NCBI RefSeq assembly: GCF_030019515.1
Contig: NZ_JASEEQ010000018.1
Location: 22,309 to 86,308, forward strand
Source: Nocardioides sp.
Lineage (GTDB): Bacteria; Actinomycetota; Actinomycetes; Propionibacteriales; Nocardioidaceae
DNA length: 64,000 nucleotides
Direction: 5' to 3'
Shown piece after piece: positions 31,870 through 42,302 of this stretch; the first letter of the stretch is position 1, and every line of letters starts with the position of its first letter. The translations under genes and the position numbers were made by a program. Below the pieces are notes generated by a model that ran no database searches, was not told the origin of the DNA, and saw only the letters and a program-made list of their open reading frames with translations.

Positions 31870-33603
31870 TCAAGCGGGGACCCACCACTCCACGGTGGTG
31901 CCGTGGCCGGGGAGCGAGGTGATCGTGCACCGGCCGCCGCGCCGCTCGGCGCGCTGCCGCATGTTCGACAGGCCGCTCTGCGGCACGTCCTCGGGCATCC
32001 CGCGCCCGTTGTCGGCCACCGTGAGGCGGACGCCGTCGACGGCGGCCAGCTCGACCGACACCGACGTGGCGCGCGCGTGCCGGGCGGCGTTGGAGAGCGC
32101 CTCGGTCAGCACGGCGAGCACGTCGGGGGCGACGTCGGTGCCGACCCGGGTGCGGACCGGGCCCTCGAAGCGCAGCGCCGGACGGAACTTCAGGGTCCCC
32201 GCCGCACGGTCCACCATCCGGGTGACCTCGGCCTGGATGTCGGAGGCGTTCTCGGCCGAGCCGAGGGCGAAGATCGTGCGCCGGATGTCGCGGATGGTCG
32301 TGTCCAGGTCGTCGACGGCGGCGTCGAGCTTCTCGGTGAGGTCCTCCGACCCGGCTGCCCGGGCGGTGCTCTGCAGGCTCAGCCCGACCGCGAACAGCCG
32401 CTGGATGACCAGGTCGTGCAGGTCCCGGCCGATCCGGTCGCGGTCCTCGAAGAGCACCAGCCGCTGCCGGTCCTCGCGGGCCTGGGTCACCTCGAGCGCC
32501 AACGCGGCCTGCTCGGCGAAGCTGGCCGGCAGCGTCGGGTCGACGGCGTGGAACGCCATCACGTTCTCCGGCCGCCAGCCCAGGGCGAGCACGCCCTGCG
32601 CCGCGGCGGTGCCGCGCAGCGGCACGATGATCGCCGGGCCGATCCGCGGCCAGCCGAGCGCCTTCGGCACATTCACGGCCTGAGGGTCCGCGCCGATGTC
32701 CTCGACGGTGATCGGGGTGGCCGTCCGCACGACGCTGCTGCTGAGGGAGGACCCGAGGTCGACGGTGTCCATCACCCCCGGGTCGGCCTTCTCCCCCGAC
32801 ACGACCCGCACCCGCAGGGCCTCGACCCCCGGCCCGGCCACGATCCAGGCGACGTCGGCCGCGGCGAGCTCGCGCGCATGGTCGGCGATGACCTGGAGCG
32901 CGTCCTCGTGCCCGCCCGGCCCGGCGAGCCGCGCGGTGATCTCCGCAGTGGCGGCGAGCCAGCGCTCCCGGCGCGCCGCCTCCTCGTGCAGGCGGGCGTT
33001 CTCGATCGCGACGCCGGCCGCGGCCGCGAGCGCGACCACGATCTCCTCGTCCTGCTCGGTGAAGTCGCCGTCGCCGACCTTCTCGGTCAGGTAGAGGTTC
33101 CCGAACACCTTCTCCCGGATCCGCACGGGCACGCCCAGGAAGGAGCGCATCGGCGGGTGGTGGGGCGGGAAGCCGTACGACGCGGGGTGCTCGGCGATGT
33201 CGTGCAGGCGCAGCGGCTCGGGCTGGTCGATGATCAGGCCGAGCAGCCCGTGGCCGGTCGGGAGGTCGCCGATCTCGTGGTGCTGCGTGCTGGTCACGCC
33301 GTGCGTCACGAACGTCTGCAGGCGCCGGTCCTCGCCCGCGCCGAGCACCCCGAGCGCGGCGTAGCGGGCACCGGCCAGGTCGCTGGCGATCTCCACGATC
33401 CGGGTGAGCAGGTCGTCGAGGGAGAGGTCGGCCGCCATCGTGACCACGGCGTCGAGGAGGAGTCGCCACCGGGCCCGGTCGTCGAGCACGCCGTGCACCC
33501 GCAGCAGGACCTCGCGCAGGAGCTCGTCGAACCCCGTCCCGGCCAGCTCCGAGCCGAGGTGGACGGGGTCGCCCTGCGACCCCGCGTGCCGCGGCAGCTG
33601 CAT
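31870..33603 (-). CDS. devS: DosS/DevS-like heme-GAF sensor kinase
   Basis: 577 residues from ATG 33603 (GGGAGGG upstream), within one residue of M. tuberculosis DosS. GAF-A about 62-205, GAF-B about 230-370, HisKA_3 helix with RIGRDLHDLVIQRLFAVGL (phospho-acceptor His396), ATPase domain ending NGRGMPEDVPQSGLSNMRQR. GAF-A keeps SYGFPPHHPPMRSFLGVPV with His149 and GNLY with Tyr171, positions equal to the DosS proximal heme ligand and distal tyrosine. It should therefore bind heme and sense O2/NO/CO or redox. Partner: the DosR-like regulator at 34318. A DosR-type box at 33662 gives autoregulation. Confidence 0.92.
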   Translation of the reverse strand: MQLPRHAGSQGDPVHLGSELAGTGFDELLREVLLRVHGVLDDRARWRLLLDAVVTMAADLSLDDLLTRIVEIASDLAGARYAALGVLGAGEDRRLQTFVTHGVTSTQHHEIGDLPTGHGLLGLIIDQPEPLRLHDIAEHPASYGFPPHHPPMRSFLGVPVRIREKVFGNLYLTEKVGDGDFTEQDEEIVVALAAAAGVAIENARLHEEAARRERWLAATAEITARLAGPGGHEDALQVIADHARELAAADVAWIVAGPGVEALRVRVVSGEKADPGVMDTVDLGSSLSSSVVRTATPITVEDIGADPQAVNVPKALGWPRIGPAIIVPLRGTAAAQGVLALGWRPENVMAFHAVDPTLPASFAEQAALALEVTQAREDRQRLVLFEDRDRIGRDLHDLVIQRLFAVGLSLQSTARAAGSEDLTEKLDAAVDDLDTTIRDIRRTIFALGSAENASDIQAEVTRMVDRAAGTLKFRPALRFEGPVRTRVGTDVAPDVLAVLTEALSNAARHARATSVSVELAAVDGVRLTVADNGRGMPEDVPQSGLSNMRQRAERRGGRCTITSLPGHGTTVEWWVPA

Positions 33604-33661
33604 GCCACCCTCCCTGTCAGCTCGGGGCCTCCGGAGGACGCTATCAACTCCCGCCCAGCCT

Positions 33662-33675
33662 GGGACCAAGGTCCT
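33662..33675. promoter_or_regulatory. DosR-type box of the devS / split-barrel divergent promoter
   Basis: GGGACCAAGGTCCT. On the devS side a -10-like GATAGC lies about 16 bp away, so the box covers the -35 position, as in class II activation. Confidence 0.75.
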
Positions 33676-33779
33676 GCCAGACCGGGTCGCTACGGACTGG
33701 GAGGCATCCGTCACACCCGGCAGGTTGGGGGGACCCACCGCGGGCATCCGCGGCGCACCCGAGCGCTGGAGGGACCGAG

Positions 33780-34202
33780 ATGAAGACACGACCCGAGTCC
33801 GAGGGCCGACTGGCCACCCTCCTGTCCTACGACTGCTGGAACCTGCTGGAGTCGGCCGACATCGCCCGCGTCGCCTGGGTCGGTCCCGAGGGCGTCGCCG
33901 TCGTACCGGTCAACTACGCCGTCGTCGCTGGCGCCGTGTGGTTCCGCACCACCCCCGACTCCACGCTGGCGCGCGAGTGCAACGAGCAGCGGGTCGTGGT
34001 CGAGGTCGACCAGATCGACCCGATCACCCGGGCCGGGTGGAGCGTCGTCGTCGTCGGCACCGCCGAGCTCGTCGACGCCCAGGACGTCCCGGACATGCTG
34101 ATCGGCCTGGAGGTGTGGCCGATCGGGACCCGCGCGCTGTTCGTCCGCGTCGACGTCCACGAGGTCAGCGGCCGGCGTCTGTACGGCGCCAACGGAACCT
34201 GA
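33780..34202 (+). CDS. Split-barrel flavin/pyridoxamine-oxidase-like protein
   Basis: 140 residues, third member of the paralogous set. LLSYDCWNLLESADIARVAWV...VAVVPVNYAVVAGAVWFRTT is the FMN-binding split-barrel pattern, and the C-terminal WPIGTRALFVRVDVHEVSGRR completes the barrel. Divergent from devS and convergent with devR, so it sits between the two signalling genes. Reductase or flavin/heme-binding roles are family possibilities; no substrate evident. GAGGGACCGAG precedes the ATG. Confidence 0.88.
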   Translation: MKTRPESEGRLATLLSYDCWNLLESADIARVAWVGPEGVAVVPVNYAVVAGAVWFRTTPDSTLARECNEQRVVVEVDQIDPITRAGWSVVVVGTAELVDAQDVPDMLIGLEVWPIGTRALFVRVDVHEVSGRRLYGANGT

Positions 34203-34261
34203 GCCGACGGGCGCCGAGACCGGCCGGCGGGGAGCCCGGGCGCCACGCGCCGACCCTGCCG

Positions 34262-34298
34262 GTCGACCCGGCCGGTCACGGAGCCTGGCCGGGTCGAC
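34262..34298. terminator. Bidirectional terminator between split-barrel gene and devR
   Basis: Perfect 12-bp arms GTCGACCCGGCC (34262-34273) and GGCCGGGTCGAC (34287-34298), 13-nt loop, between convergent stops. Confidence 0.7.
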
Positions 34299-34317
34299 GC
34301 GGGGTCCGCAGGCCGGG

Positions 34318-34974
34318 TCAGACCCCGAGGTGCTTGGTGGCGAAGATCGCCGCCTGGGTGCGGCTCTCGAGACCCAGCTTCGCGAGCATCGAGGAGACGT
34401 AGTTCTTGACGGTCTTCTCGGCCAGGCACAGGTGCGCGGCGATCTGCCGGTTGGTCATGCCCTGGCCGATCAGCTCGAGGATCCGCTGCTCCTGAGCGGT
34501 CAGCTGCTCGATCGACGGGTCCGTCCGCGGCCCGGCGCGCAGCCGGTCCAGGACGTGGGCGGTGACGGCCGGGTCCAGCATCGACTGGCCGGCGGCGACC
34601 CGGCGGACGGTCTCGACGAAGTCGGTGCCCTTGACCTGCTTGAGGATGTAGCCGGCCGCGCCGGCCATGATCGCGGAGAAGAGCGCCTCGTCGTCGTCGT
34701 ACGACGTCAGGATCAGCGCGGCGATGCCCGGGTCGACCGAGCGCACGTCGCGGCACACGTCGATCCCGGACCCGTCGGGCAGCCGGCCGTCGAGGATCGC
34801 GACGTCGGGGCGGAGTGCCGGGATGCGGCGCGCGGCCTCGGTCGCCAGGCCGGACTCGCCGATGACGACGATGTCGCCCTCGCTCTCCAGCAGCTCCCGG
34901 ATCCCCCGGCGCACCAGCTCGTGGTCATCGAGCAGGTAGACGGTGATCTGCCCGCTCGTCGCCTGGTCCTCCAT
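34318..34974 (-). CDS. devR: DosR/DevR-type dormancy response regulator
   Basis: 218 residues from ATG 34974 (AAAGG upstream); the frame stays open far upstream but without a start signal. Receiver: acidic Asp16/Asp17, phospho-acceptor Asp62 in AILDGRLPDGSG, Lys112. LuxR-type domain: LTAQEQRILELIGQGMTNRQ and CLAEKTVKNYVSSMLAKLGL. The recognition helix keeps Lys187, Lys190 and Asn191, equal to the base-contacting residues of M. tuberculosis DosR. This predicts binding to GGGAC...GTCCC boxes, which occur throughout the island. It shares a divergent promoter with the CBS gene. Unlike in mycobacteria, devR and devS are not co-transcribed but convergent to a gene between them. Confidence 0.94.
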   Translation of the reverse strand: MEDQATSGQITVYLLDDHELVRRGIRELLESEGDIVVIGESGLATEAARRIPALRPDVAILDGRLPDGSGIDVCRDVRSVDPGIAALILTSYDDDEALFSAIMAGAAGYILKQVKGTDFVETVRRVAAGQSMLDPAVTAHVLDRLRAGPRTDPSIEQLTAQEQRILELIGQGMTNRQIAAHLCLAEKTVKNYVSSMLAKLGLESRTQAAIFATKHLGV

Positions 34975-35032
34975 GCCTTTCAACCTAGGTCGCGCGGCGC
35001 CCGATGTTGCCTGTCGATGGCCCCCGGTCCGC

Positions 35033-35046
35033 GGGACCTTTGTCCC
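35033..35046. promoter_or_regulatory. DosR-type box, best island copy, devR / CBS divergent promoter
   Basis: GGGACCTTTGTCCC is a near-perfect palindrome with an AT core, 59 bp from devR and 88 bp from the CBS gene. It implies autoregulation of devR. Confidence 0.85.
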
Positions 35047-35133
35047 TGGGTCCGAAGCCCCGCGCACCGGAGGCTGGAGCCAGGACCGACGAGCCCGTCG
35101 GCGCGAACGCTGAATCACAGGAGGGAGAGCACG

Positions 35134-35724
35134 ATGCTGGTGCAGGAACTGATGACACCGGAGCCGATGACGGTGCGTCCCTCGACCACGATCAAGGAGG
35201 CGCTCTCGCACCTGGCCGAGCACGGGATCACCTGCCTGCCGGTCGTCGACGGCGCCGGCCGCCTGCAGGGCGTGGTCAGCGAGGCTGACCTGATCCGCGA
35301 CGTCGTCGCCCCCGACCCGCGCGCCGCGGCCCGCCCGGTCTCGATCGAGCCGGTGTTCCCGCCGCGCACCGTGGAGGAGGTCTACACCCGGCACCCGGTA
35401 TCGGTGCGCCGCAACGACGACCTGGCGCGGGCCGTGGAGGTGATGACCTCGACCGCGGTCAAGAGCCTGCCGGTGGTCGACGACGACGGCCGGCTGGTCG
35501 GCGTCGTCAGCCGCAGCGACGTGGTCCAGGTGCTGGCCCGCGCCGACGACGTGATCGCCGCGGACGTCGACGAGCTGCTCCGCTCGCTGGGGCACCCGGA
35601 CTGGCTGGTGGAGGTCACCGACGGCATCGTCAGCGTCTCCGGGCCCAGCGGGGCGCCCGAGCGGTCGCTCGCGCACGTCGTGGCGCACACCGTGCCCGGC
35701 GTGATCGACGTCTGGGTCGACTGA
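35134..35724 (+). CDS. CBS-pair protein with C-terminal BON-like domain
   Basis: 196 residues; GAGGGAG lies upstream of the ATG. Two CBS motifs, VQELMTPEPMTVRPSTTIKEAL (about 3-60) and YTRHPVSVRRNDDLARAVEV (about 85-140), each with a LPVVD.DGRLVGVVS strand. The last 50 residues (DWLVEVTDGIVSVSGP...) resemble a BON lipid/peptide-binding domain. CBS pairs bind adenosyl ligands; M. tuberculosis Hrp1 is the DosR-regulated counterpart but lacks the extra domain. Energy-state sensing is inferred. Confidence 0.9.
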   Translation: MLVQELMTPEPMTVRPSTTIKEALSHLAEHGITCLPVVDGAGRLQGVVSEADLIRDVVAPDPRAAARPVSIEPVFPPRTVEEVYTRHPVSVRRNDDLARAVEVMTSTAVKSLPVVDDDGRLVGVVSRSDVVQVLARADDVIAADVDELLRSLGHPDWLVEVTDGIVSVSGPSGAPERSLAHVVAHTVPGVIDVWVD

Positions 35725-35747
35725 GACCTTCCCGATCATCAGGTCTC

Positions 35748-35761
35748 GGGACCTAGGTCTC
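35748..35761 (+). promoter_or_regulatory. DosR-type box 1 of the nitroreductase gene
   Basis: GGGACCTAGGTCTC, directly abutting a second box; 55 bp from the ATG to its proximal edge. Confidence 0.75.
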
Positions 35762-35775
35762 TGGACCTGTGTCCC
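35762..35775 (+). promoter_or_regulatory. DosR-type box 2 of the nitroreductase gene
   Basis: TGGACCTGTGTCCC, 14-bp centre spacing from box 1, 41 bp upstream of the ATG. Confidence 0.7.
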
Positions 35776-35815
35776 GATGGCCGCCCATCGTTGAGCACCC
35801 GAGGGGGTGAAACCC

Positions 35816-36841
35816 ATGTCCAGGACCAAGGAGGAGGCCGTGACGCCAGGGGCCGGGAGCGCTGCGCGCCCCGAGACCATCCCGGGCCTGCGGATCGCGG
35901 AGGCCGCGCTCCGCGCGCCCAGCATCCACAACAGCCAGCCGTGGCGGTGGCGGGTGGGCGGGGACCGGGTGGACCTGTACGCCGACCGCGACCGCCAGCT
36001 GGCCGCGGCCGACCCGGTCGGCCGGAACCTGGCGATCAGCTGCGGCGCGGCGCTCCACGAGGCCACGGTCGCCGCGCAGGCCTACGGCTGGCCGGCCGAG
36101 ATCACCCGCCTCCCCGACCCCCGGGACCCCGACCACCTCGCGACGCTCCACCTGCGACGGGGCAACCAGCTCCCCCGAGCCCTCCAGGACCTCGAGGCGC
36201 TGCAGGAGCGCCGTACCGACCGGCGGCGCTTCACGTCCTGGCCGATCCCGCCGGAGCGACTGGCCCGGCTGGCCGCGTCGGTGGGCGTGGACCAGGCCCG
36301 GGTCGTCCCGGTGACCGCGGCGCACGACCGGGTGCGCGTGGAGCTGCTGGTCAGCCGCGCGACGACGATCCAGAAGGCCGACCGCCGGTTCGCGAACGAG
36401 CAGCGCTCCTGGCTGGACCGCAGCGAGGTCGACGGCATCCCCCGCGAGCTGCTGCCGGCTGCCGGGACGCCGGGGCGAGGATCCCGCTTCGTCGACGGGC
36501 CCGTCGAGGAGCTGGACGACCGCGGCTCGATCGAGAACTCCGACGGGCTGCTGGTGGTCGCCACCGACGCCGACGACATCGAGGCGTGGCTGCGCGCCGG
36601 CGAGGCGCTCGACCAGCTGTGGCTGCATGCCATGAACGACGGCCTCTCGGTGGTGCCGCTGAGCCAGGTGATCGAGGTCGACGAGACTCGGACGGCGCTC
36701 CACCACGAGCTGCTCGGCGGCCTGCTGCACCCGCAGCTGCTGGTCCGGATCGGCTGGCAGGAGATCGCCCGGAGCCCGCTGCCGCGGACGCCTCGGCGCC
36801 CGCTCGCCGAGGTCCTGGTGGCCGACCCGCGCCGAGGCTGA
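35816..36841 (+). CDS. Acg-family nitroreductase-like flavoprotein
   Basis: 341 residues from ATG 35816 (GAGGGGG 8 bp upstream); a GTG at 35867 behind AAGGAGGAG would trim 17 residues and is also possible. AALRAPSIHNSQPWRWRV is the nitroreductase FMN-binding N-terminus of Acg proteins; EALQERRTDRRRFTSWPIP and LLVVATDADDIEAWLRAGEAL are further family blocks. Acg (Rv2032) and relatives in M. tuberculosis are DosR-controlled and thought to sequester FMN rather than reduce nitro compounds. Two adjoining DosR-type boxes drive it. Confidence 0.9.
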   Translation: MSRTKEEAVTPGAGSAARPETIPGLRIAEAALRAPSIHNSQPWRWRVGGDRVDLYADRDRQLAAADPVGRNLAISCGAALHEATVAAQAYGWPAEITRLPDPRDPDHLATLHLRRGNQLPRALQDLEALQERRTDRRRFTSWPIPPERLARLAASVGVDQARVVPVTAAHDRVRVELLVSRATTIQKADRRFANEQRSWLDRSEVDGIPRELLPAAGTPGRGSRFVDGPVEELDDRGSIENSDGLLVVATDADDIEAWLRAGEALDQLWLHAMNDGLSVVPLSQVIEVDETRTALHHELLGGLLHPQLLVRIGWQEIARSPLPRTPRRPLAEVLVADPRRG

Positions 36842-36881
36842 CCCCGGACCGAGGCTGCTCGCGGCCGACTCCGGCCCGACC

Positions 36882-36895
36882 GGGCCGATGGTCCC
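36882..36895 (+). promoter_or_regulatory. DosR-type box of the USP gene at 36953
   Basis: GGGCCGATGGTCCC, 57 bp upstream of the ATG. Confidence 0.7.
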
Positions 36896-36952
36896 CGGAC
36901 CGCGAGCCCTCCGGCCGTGGCCGCTTCCACGCGGCTGGGCGATGGTGGAGAC

Positions 36953-37855
36953 ATGACCACCTCCACCGGACCCGCCGGATCCGTCGTCGTCGGCGTCGAC
37001 GGCTCACCCTCGGCGCGCCACGCCGTCACCTGGGCGGCCCAGCAGGCCGTCGCCGAGGACCGGCCGCTCGTGCTGGTGCACGCCGGGCCGACGCCCGCGC
37101 CGGCCGGCACCGGCTGGATGGAGGCGGCCGGAGTCGACCACCATCGCATGGCCACCCTGCTCAAGGACGACGCCCGGGCGCTCCTCGATCAGGCCGCCGC
37201 CCCCGTCCGGGCCGCGCACCCCGAGCTCGAGGTCCACTACGTGGTGCGGCTCGGGGACGCCCGCGAGATGCTGCTCGAGGCCTCCGCGGAGGCGCGGCTC
37301 CTGGTGGTCGGCACCCGCGGCCTGGGCCCGGTACGGCACCTGCTCCTCGGCTCGGTGAGCAGCGCGCTCGTCAAGCACGCCACCTGCCCGGTGGTCGTGG
37401 TGCGCCCCGAGCCGGAGCACGCGGACGGTCCCGCCCGGGTGCTGGCCGGCGTGGCCGGCGAGCCCGGTGACGCCGCCGTACTCGACCTGGCCTTCGACCT
37501 CGCCGGGTCGCGCAGGCTGCCGCTGCGGGTCTTCCACTGCTTCTGGGACGCCGTGAAGATTGCCGAGGGCGCGCGCGACGTGGCCCCCGGGGAGCCGGGC
37601 CTGGACGACGAGTGGCTGGTGCTGGACCGCGCGGTCCGCCCGCACGCCGACGCCCACCCGGACGTCGAGGTGCAGCTCCAGCTCACCCGCGGGATGGTCG
37701 ACGAGCGGCTGATCCGCGCCTCCCGCGACGCTGCACTCGTCGTCCTGGGCCACCGCCGCAAGCCGTTCCTCAACGAGCTGGTCTACGGCTCGGTCGCCCC
37801 CGTCGTCGTCGAGCGGTCCGCCTGCACCGTCGCGATCGTCCCGCTCGGGAGCTGA
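36953..37855 (+). CDS. Tandem universal stress protein, ATP-binding type
   Basis: 300 residues from ATG 36953 (GGTGGAG upstream). Two USP folds. The first has VVVGVDGSPSARHAVTWAA and the full ATP motif GTRGLGPVRHLLLGSVSSALVKHATCPVVVV (residues about 122-152); the second ends GHRRKPFLNELVYGSVAPVVVERSACTVAIV. It is the best-preserved ATP-binding USP of the five. Behind its own DosR-type box. Convergent with the next USP gene. Confidence 0.92.
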   Translation: MTTSTGPAGSVVVGVDGSPSARHAVTWAAQQAVAEDRPLVLVHAGPTPAPAGTGWMEAAGVDHHRMATLLKDDARALLDQAAAPVRAAHPELEVHYVVRLGDAREMLLEASAEARLLVVGTRGLGPVRHLLLGSVSSALVKHATCPVVVVRPEPEHADGPARVLAGVAGEPGDAAVLDLAFDLAGSRRLPLRVFHCFWDAVKIAEGARDVAPGEPGLDDEWLVLDRAVRPHADAHPDVEVQLQLTRGMVDERLIRASRDAALVVLGHRRKPFLNELVYGSVAPVVVERSACTVAIVPLGS

Positions 37856-37981
37856 GCCGGCGGGCCGGCAGGCGGTGCGCGGGCCGGCGGTGCCCAGGCA
37901 ACCCGCCCCCACCCACGAACGGTTGCCGACACACCGCCCACCCCGCCCCGCGGGGAGCCGCACCGCCGGCGGCCGCTCCGG

Positions 37982-38896
37982 TCAGGCCGGTTGCGGATCG
38001 AGGTGGATCGCCCTCCGCGCCCGCGACGGGCGGCGCGGCGTGGTCAGCAGCACCGGGCAGGCCGCCTCGGCGAGCACCGAGCGCGCGATCGGGCCGAGGT
38101 GGGAGTCCCGGGGCAGCACCGGGTCGTGGCGACCGAGCACCACCAGGCCCGCGTGCCGCGAGGCGTCGATGAGCACCTCGCCCGGTCGCGACTTGCGCAC
38201 GTGGATCTCCACGGGCACCTCGTCGTACTCCGCCTGGAGCTCGGGCAGCACCGCCTCCACCCCGGCCCGCAGCCGCTCCGGCCAGGCGTGGTCCGCGGCA
38301 TATGCGACCGGGTCGAGCACGTACGCCGCCGGGTCCCACCAGCTGGTCACCACGGTCAGCAGCGCGCGCCGGTCGCGCGCCGCCCGGAAGGCCTCGTGGA
38401 GGACCGGAACGCTGTGCTCGGGCTGGTCGATCCCGACCACGATGTGCGGGGGCGCGGCGTCGTCCTCCCAGTCGTCGGGCACCGACACGACGGGCACGTG
38501 CACCCGAGCCGCGACGCCGCCGGTCACCGATCGCACGTAGGGGTGGGTGAGCCTCGACTCGGGGCACCGGCCCACCACGACCAGGGGTGCGTCGTGCGCG
38601 GCGGCGTAGACCGCGGACACGGCGGGCGCCCGGGACAGCGTCGAGGTCACCGGCACCAGCCCGCCGACCACGGCCATCGCATGGCGGACGGCGACGCCCA
38701 GGGCGGCCCCCGCCTCCTCCTCGATCCGGGCCGGCTCGGCACCGTCCGCGTCCGGTCCGGTCGCCCCCAGGTCCATGCCGTGCACGAGGTGCAGCCCGCG
38801 ATGCCGCCGCAGCGCCTCGGCCGCGGCGAAGTCGACCGCCACCAGCGAGCTCGTCCGACCGACCGCGACGACGACAGGAGCAGGAGTGGTGTCCAT
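37982..38896 (-). CDS. Tandem universal stress protein
   Basis: 304 residues from ATG 38896. Two USP folds; the second keeps VLGRHDPVLPRDSHLGPIARSVLAEAACPVLL, a partial nucleotide loop. Divergent from ppdK, so the DosR-type boxes at 38950 and 38999 probably serve both. The 126-bp gap to the convergent USP at 36953 holds a long-range 11-bp inverted repeat (37883-37893 with 37960-37970) and no gene. Confidence 0.9.
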   Translation of the reverse strand: MDTTPAPVVVAVGRTSSLVAVDFAAAEALRRHRGLHLVHGMDLGATGPDADGAEPARIEEEAGAALGVAVRHAMAVVGGLVPVTSTLSRAPAVSAVYAAAHDAPLVVVGRCPESRLTHPYVRSVTGGVAARVHVPVVSVPDDWEDDAAPPHIVVGIDQPEHSVPVLHEAFRAARDRRALLTVVTSWWDPAAYVLDPVAYAADHAWPERLRAGVEAVLPELQAEYDEVPVEIHVRKSRPGEVLIDASRHAGLVVLGRHDPVLPRDSHLGPIARSVLAEAACPVLLTTPRRPSRARRAIHLDPQPA

Positions 38897-38949
38897 CGGG
38901 TCTCCGATCTCTCGCCTCTCACGGTCGGGGACCTCGGCCCGCGACCATA

Positions 38950-38963
38950 GGGACCAAGGGCCC
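38950..38963. promoter_or_regulatory. DosR-type box near the USP side of the USP/ppdK promoter
   Basis: GGGACCAAGGGCCC, 54 bp upstream of the USP ATG. Confidence 0.7.
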
Positions 38964-38998
38964 ACCGCCCCGGGCCACCGGTCACCATCGGTCCCGCC

Positions 38999-39012
38999 GG
39001 GACCTTCGCCCC
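38999..39012 (+). promoter_or_regulatory. DosR-type box of ppdK
   Basis: GGGACCTTCGCCCC; its centre is 43.5 bp upstream of the ppdK ATG, which lacks a Shine-Dalgarno sequence. Confidence 0.65.
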
Positions 39013-39048
39013 TCGCTTTGGTCGCGCGGTCGGGTCCACCCTCGGTCC

Positions 39049-41742
<2,694 letters not shown>

Positions 41743-41758
41743 CCTAGGACCCTGATCT

Positions 41759-41814
41759 GCCGCACGGGTTCCGGGATGGAATGAGGCCGTGCTCGCCTCC
41801 CGGACCCGTGCGGC
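41759..41814 (+). terminator. Terminator of ppdK
   Basis: Arms GCCGCACGGGTTCCGGG (41759-41775) and CCCGGACCCGTGCGGC (41799-41814) pair with one bulged T and a 23-nt loop, 16 bp past the stop. Confidence 0.65.
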
Positions 41815-42130
41815 GTCCGCGCACGGGTGGCGCCGGATCGCGGCACGCACCGCGGCCTGGCCGGTGGCCATGACCGTGAGCTTCCTCGGCGCCACAGCGC
41901 CGGGCACGACCTGGCCGGTCTGGTCGGTCCTGGTCCTCGGGACCGTGACAGGGGTTGTGGCCGGTGGCCTGCAAGGCATGGTGCCGGGGTGGTTCCTCCC
42001 ATCGCTGACCGGAGCGACGGGTGTGGACCGGACCGGGTGGTACTGGCGCCCCGCGCCGCGTGCCGCCGATCGGGGTCCCAGCGGATCCTGGTCGGCGTCG
42101 TGCGCGGCTCGGGGCGCCGGTGCCGCCTGA
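41789..42130 (+). CDS. Small hypothetical membrane protein
   Basis: 113 residues from GTG 41789. An amphipathic basic N-terminus is followed by two hydrophobic stretches (residues about 28-45 and 47-66, VWSVLVLGTVTGVVAGGLQG). The tail is Arg/Ser/Ala-rich and less protein-like. The stop lies inside a perfect terminator hairpin (42126-42150), which supports a real gene. The start lies within the ppdK terminator, which argues against. No family recognised; a decayed or frameshifted gene is an alternative. Confidence 0.4.
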   Translation: MLASRTRAASAHGWRRIAARTAAWPVAMTVSFLGATAPGTTWPVWSVLVLGTVTGVVAGGLQGMVPGWFLPSLTGATGVDRTGWYWRPAPRAADRGPSGSWSASCAARGAGAA

Positions 42131-42150
42131 CCGGCCTGTCGCCGGTCAGG
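42126..42150 (+). terminator. Terminator hairpin
   Basis: Perfect 10-bp arms CCTGACCGGC and GCCGGTCAGG with loop CTGTC; it overlaps the stop of the small gene at 42130. Confidence 0.7.
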
Positions 42151-42302
42151 CATCCCGGGCAGACGCCCGGTCGAGCGTTCCGGCGTGGCCAAGTCCTCTG
42201 CGCCGGCGTGACCTTCTCCCCTGCCCCCGCGCGCCGGGACGACAGCACGCTGGAGGCGTAGGGCAGATCCGCGCGAAGGTCGTGACGAAGGAGCGTGTCC
42301 CG

